This document shows, piece by piece, positions 62,318-64,000 of a stretch of DNA of 64,000 bases. The number at the start of each line of letters is the position of its first letter. The stretch's first letter is position 1. This DNA is from Hyphomicrobium sp. (GTDB lineage Bacteria > Pseudomonadota > Alphaproteobacteria > Rhizobiales > Hyphomicrobiaceae). The stretch covers positions 62,001-126,000 of the forward strand of contig PERL01000006.1 of the NCBI GenBank assembly GCA_002928735.1, written 5' to 3'. Under the pieces are notes generated by a model, which saw only the letters and a program-made list of their open reading frames with translations, made no database searches and was not told the DNA's origin. The translations under genes were made by a program, and so were the position numbers.

Positions 62318-64000
62318 ATGGGAAATATCATCAAATTCCTGACTGCGGTTTTGGAGACACTGGCCCGCCTGCCAGTGCTCGTGCTGCGATTTCTAACCGA
62401 ATGGGTCGCCTTCAACCCCCGTCTGGGCCCCCTGCGGCATGTCTTCCTGGCCGCATTCGCCTATGTCACCTTCGCAGTGTGTCTCGTTTATGTCGTCGCC
62501 CCCATCCGCGCGATCACGGGTGCCTATACCATCGCCGACAAGCTCAAGTACGACGCCGAGCGCTGGATCGCGACCGCCATCTACGATCGCCGCGGCAGCT
62601 TCGTCGGCACCTTCGACCCCCGCCTCGATAGCGTCCGCGATGTGAACTACACCGACCGCTCCATCGAGCTTGGCGACTACACCGCCAATCCCGACCACAA
62701 GTCCATCCCGGTCCGCGACGTCCCGGAATTCTATTGGAAGTGTCTCGTCTATCACGAAGATCGCTACCTCGGCAGCTGGCTCAACCCCTACGGCATCGAT
62801 CTCTTGGGCGTGCTGAAGATCCCGCTGTCGTCCATCCAGCGCACCATCGCCGCCAAGCGTCCGAGCATCGGCGTCGGCGGTTCCACGCTGCCCATGCAAT
62901 TCGTCCGCGTCATCTACAAAACCCCGCCCGACGCCAGCGAAGGCGGGTTCAATAAGCTCCGCCGCAAGTTCGGCGAGTGGTGGCTCGCACCCGTCGTCCA
63001 TCGCGTCCTGACGCAAGATGGCGACACGCCGTTGAAGCAGTGGGCCGCCAACCACATCTGGCTCGCGCAGCGCACCGGTGGCTCACCCCTGCACGGCGTC
63101 GAAGTCACAAGCCGCATCGTGTTCGGCAAAGAAGCCAGCGAACTCACCATCGCAGAGCAGATGGTTCTGGCCTCCGCCGTCAACAAGCCGATCATCCTCA
63201 TGCCCGGCAGCGACAAGCTGAACGAGGTCCGCCTCGACCGCTGGCGCTACATCACGGAAGTCCGCGCTCGCACCTGCGCCGAAAAGCTCATCACCGACGA
63301 GAAAACAAAAGCCGACATCGTCTTCGAACTCGTCGGCCTTGCCGGTGGTCCGCCCGATCCGAAGGTGCGTCCGCGCCTGCAGGAAGCCCTCGATAAATTC
63401 GCCCCCACCCTCGCCGCCCGCGCACAAGCCAATCCCGTCATCCGCGCCAACGCGCTGATGCCGTCCGCCCGATTTGGTGTGCGCGAGGAAATGAAGCAGA
63501 CCTACGGCTTCTCCTGGCGCTCATACGTCCGCGGCGTCACAACCACGCTCGACACCGTTGAAAACCTTGAATTCAATTCCAAGCTGACAGCAGCCCTCGC
63601 TCGTATTGATCAGAATGAACGCGTCAAAATTTCCGTCGGCTACGCGCTCGATCCCGCACGCGCCAACGAAGAAACGAAGATCCCCAACGTCGTCGTGGTC
63701 GCCGCCGACCATAAAGGCGAAATCGTCCGCTACTACGAGACCGGCGAAACAGCCGCCTACTTCGGCGCATCCGTCGCCCGCAGCCCGGAAACTGGCCGGT
63801 ACGAACCCGAGCACGATCCGCGCATGATCGCCTCTACGGGTAAGATCATTGCAGCCATCGCCATCGCCAACACGATGCGCGACACCCAGAACAGCCTGTA
63901 TCTCGACACAGAGGCTCCCGCGAGCGGATTAGATACCTGCGCGCGCGGCGGCAGCGAACGTCACGGCCGCCGCGCCATTGTCTCCTTCGCCTGCTCGCTC
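62318..64000 (+). CDS. Bifunctional penicillin-binding protein / GT51 transglycosylase (3'-truncated)
   Basis: At least 561 residues of an inner-membrane peptidoglycan synthase, running open to the window end. An N-terminal TM helix is at about residues 42-63. The GT51 glycosyltransferase domain has YHEDRYLGSWLNPYGID (catalytic Glu of EDRxF type) and GGSTLPMQFVR (the GGSTI/LxQQ type motif). A transpeptidase domain follows; MIASTGKI near nt 63827-63848 is a candidate SxxK motif. The ATG at 62318 begins the natural TM-containing N-terminus and AGG precedes it. It is divergent from the ECF sigma gene. The last part of the transpeptidase domain lies beyond the window. Confidence 0.88.
   Translation, partial: MGNIIKFLTAVLETLARLPVLVLRFLTEWVAFNPRLGPLRHVFLAAFAYVTFAVCLVYVVAPIRAITGAYTIADKLKYDAERWIATAIYDRRGSFVGTFDPRLDSVRDVNYTDRSIELGDYTANPDHKSIPVRDVPEFYWKCLVYHEDRYLGSWLNPYGIDLLGVLKIPLSSIQRTIAAKRPSIGVGGSTLPMQFVRVIYKTPPDASEGGFNKLRRKFGEWWLAPVVHRVLTQDGDTPLKQWAANHIWLAQRTGGSPLHGVEVTSRIVFGKEASELTIAEQMVLASAVNKPIILMPGSDKLNEVRLDRWRYITEVRARTCAEKLITDEKTKADIVFELVGLAGGPPDPKVRPRLQEALDKFAPTLAARAQANPVIRANALMPSARFGVREEMKQTYGFSWRSYVRGVTTTLDTVENLEFNSKLTAALARIDQNERVKISVGYALDPARANEETKIPNVVVVAADHKGEIVRYYETGETAAYFGASVARSPETGRYEPEHDPRMIASTGKIIAAIAIANTMRDTQNSLYLDTEAPASGLDTCARGGSERHGRRAIVSFACSL

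Overview
The window looks like a chromosomal segment of a high-GC alphaproteobacterium, most likely of the order Hyphomicrobiales (Rhizobiales). The reasons are an Usg-family gene, three enzymes specific to the ethylmalonyl-CoA pathway, phasin-type proteins, a CIRCE-controlled groESL operon, DUF465 and LpxD genes of alphaproteobacterial type, and intergenic palindromes of the style common in this order. The genus cannot be fixed from the sequence alone. I see no transposase, integrase, prophage or CRISPR array.

Layout. 1-3.4 kb: a truncated MepA endopeptidase, MsrA, two membrane proteins and tRNA-Ser(GGA). 3.6-7.9 kb: one very large RTX/cadherin-type exported protein. 8.3-14.4 kb: a P-type cation ATPase, a two-gene Tat-exported molybdenum hydroxylase of the isoquinoline 1-oxidoreductase type, and a tandem repeat. 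14.4-19.1 kb: a phasin, an ArsM methyltransferase coupled to a MobA-like nucleotidyltransferase, GNAT, DUF465, MogA and Usg. 19.1-23.5 kb: CIRCE-groES-groEL, LpxD and a cold-shock protein. 23.6-27.5 kb: PPK2, then a periplasmic-binding-protein/pentameric-channel chimera, then a PepSY protein. 27.7-33.7 kb: LepA, a methionine-rich protein, a SulP transporter and an MltB-like transglycosylase. 33.7-42.8 kb: small secreted proteins, a trypsin-like protease, nadD-rsfS-rlmH, an OmpA-like protein, an SDR, a BtuF-like protein, a second MltB-like enzyme and a META-domain protein. 42.8-50.5 kb: methylsuccinyl-CoA dehydrogenase, crotonyl-CoA carboxylase/reductase and ethylmalonyl-CoA mutase, with a BrkB-type membrane protein between. 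50.5-54.9 kb: GNAT, tRNA-Leu(CAA), a DD-carboxypeptidase, a flippase and a CAP lipoprotein. 55.3-59.9 kb: an unrecognised two-gene unit of a putative winged-helix protein and an 1130-residue dual ATPase. 59.9-60.8 kb: a long gene-poor, hairpin-rich stretch. 60.8-64 kb: an anti-sigma/ECF sigma pair and a truncated penicillin-binding protein.

How the genes fit together. Mcd, Ccr and Ecm point to acetyl-CoA assimilation by the ethylmalonyl-CoA pathway, and the phasin-like proteins point to polyhydroxyalkanoate storage, which draws on the same C4 intermediates. MogA, the MobA-like enzyme and the molybdenum hydroxylase are linked through molybdenum cofactor. At least five genes (MepA, two MltB-like enzymes, the DD-carboxypeptidase and the GT51 protein) act on peptidoglycan. 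The two places that most deserve attention are the ligand-binding-protein/ion-channel fusion at 24757-27021 and the two-gene dual-ATPase locus at 55366-59919.
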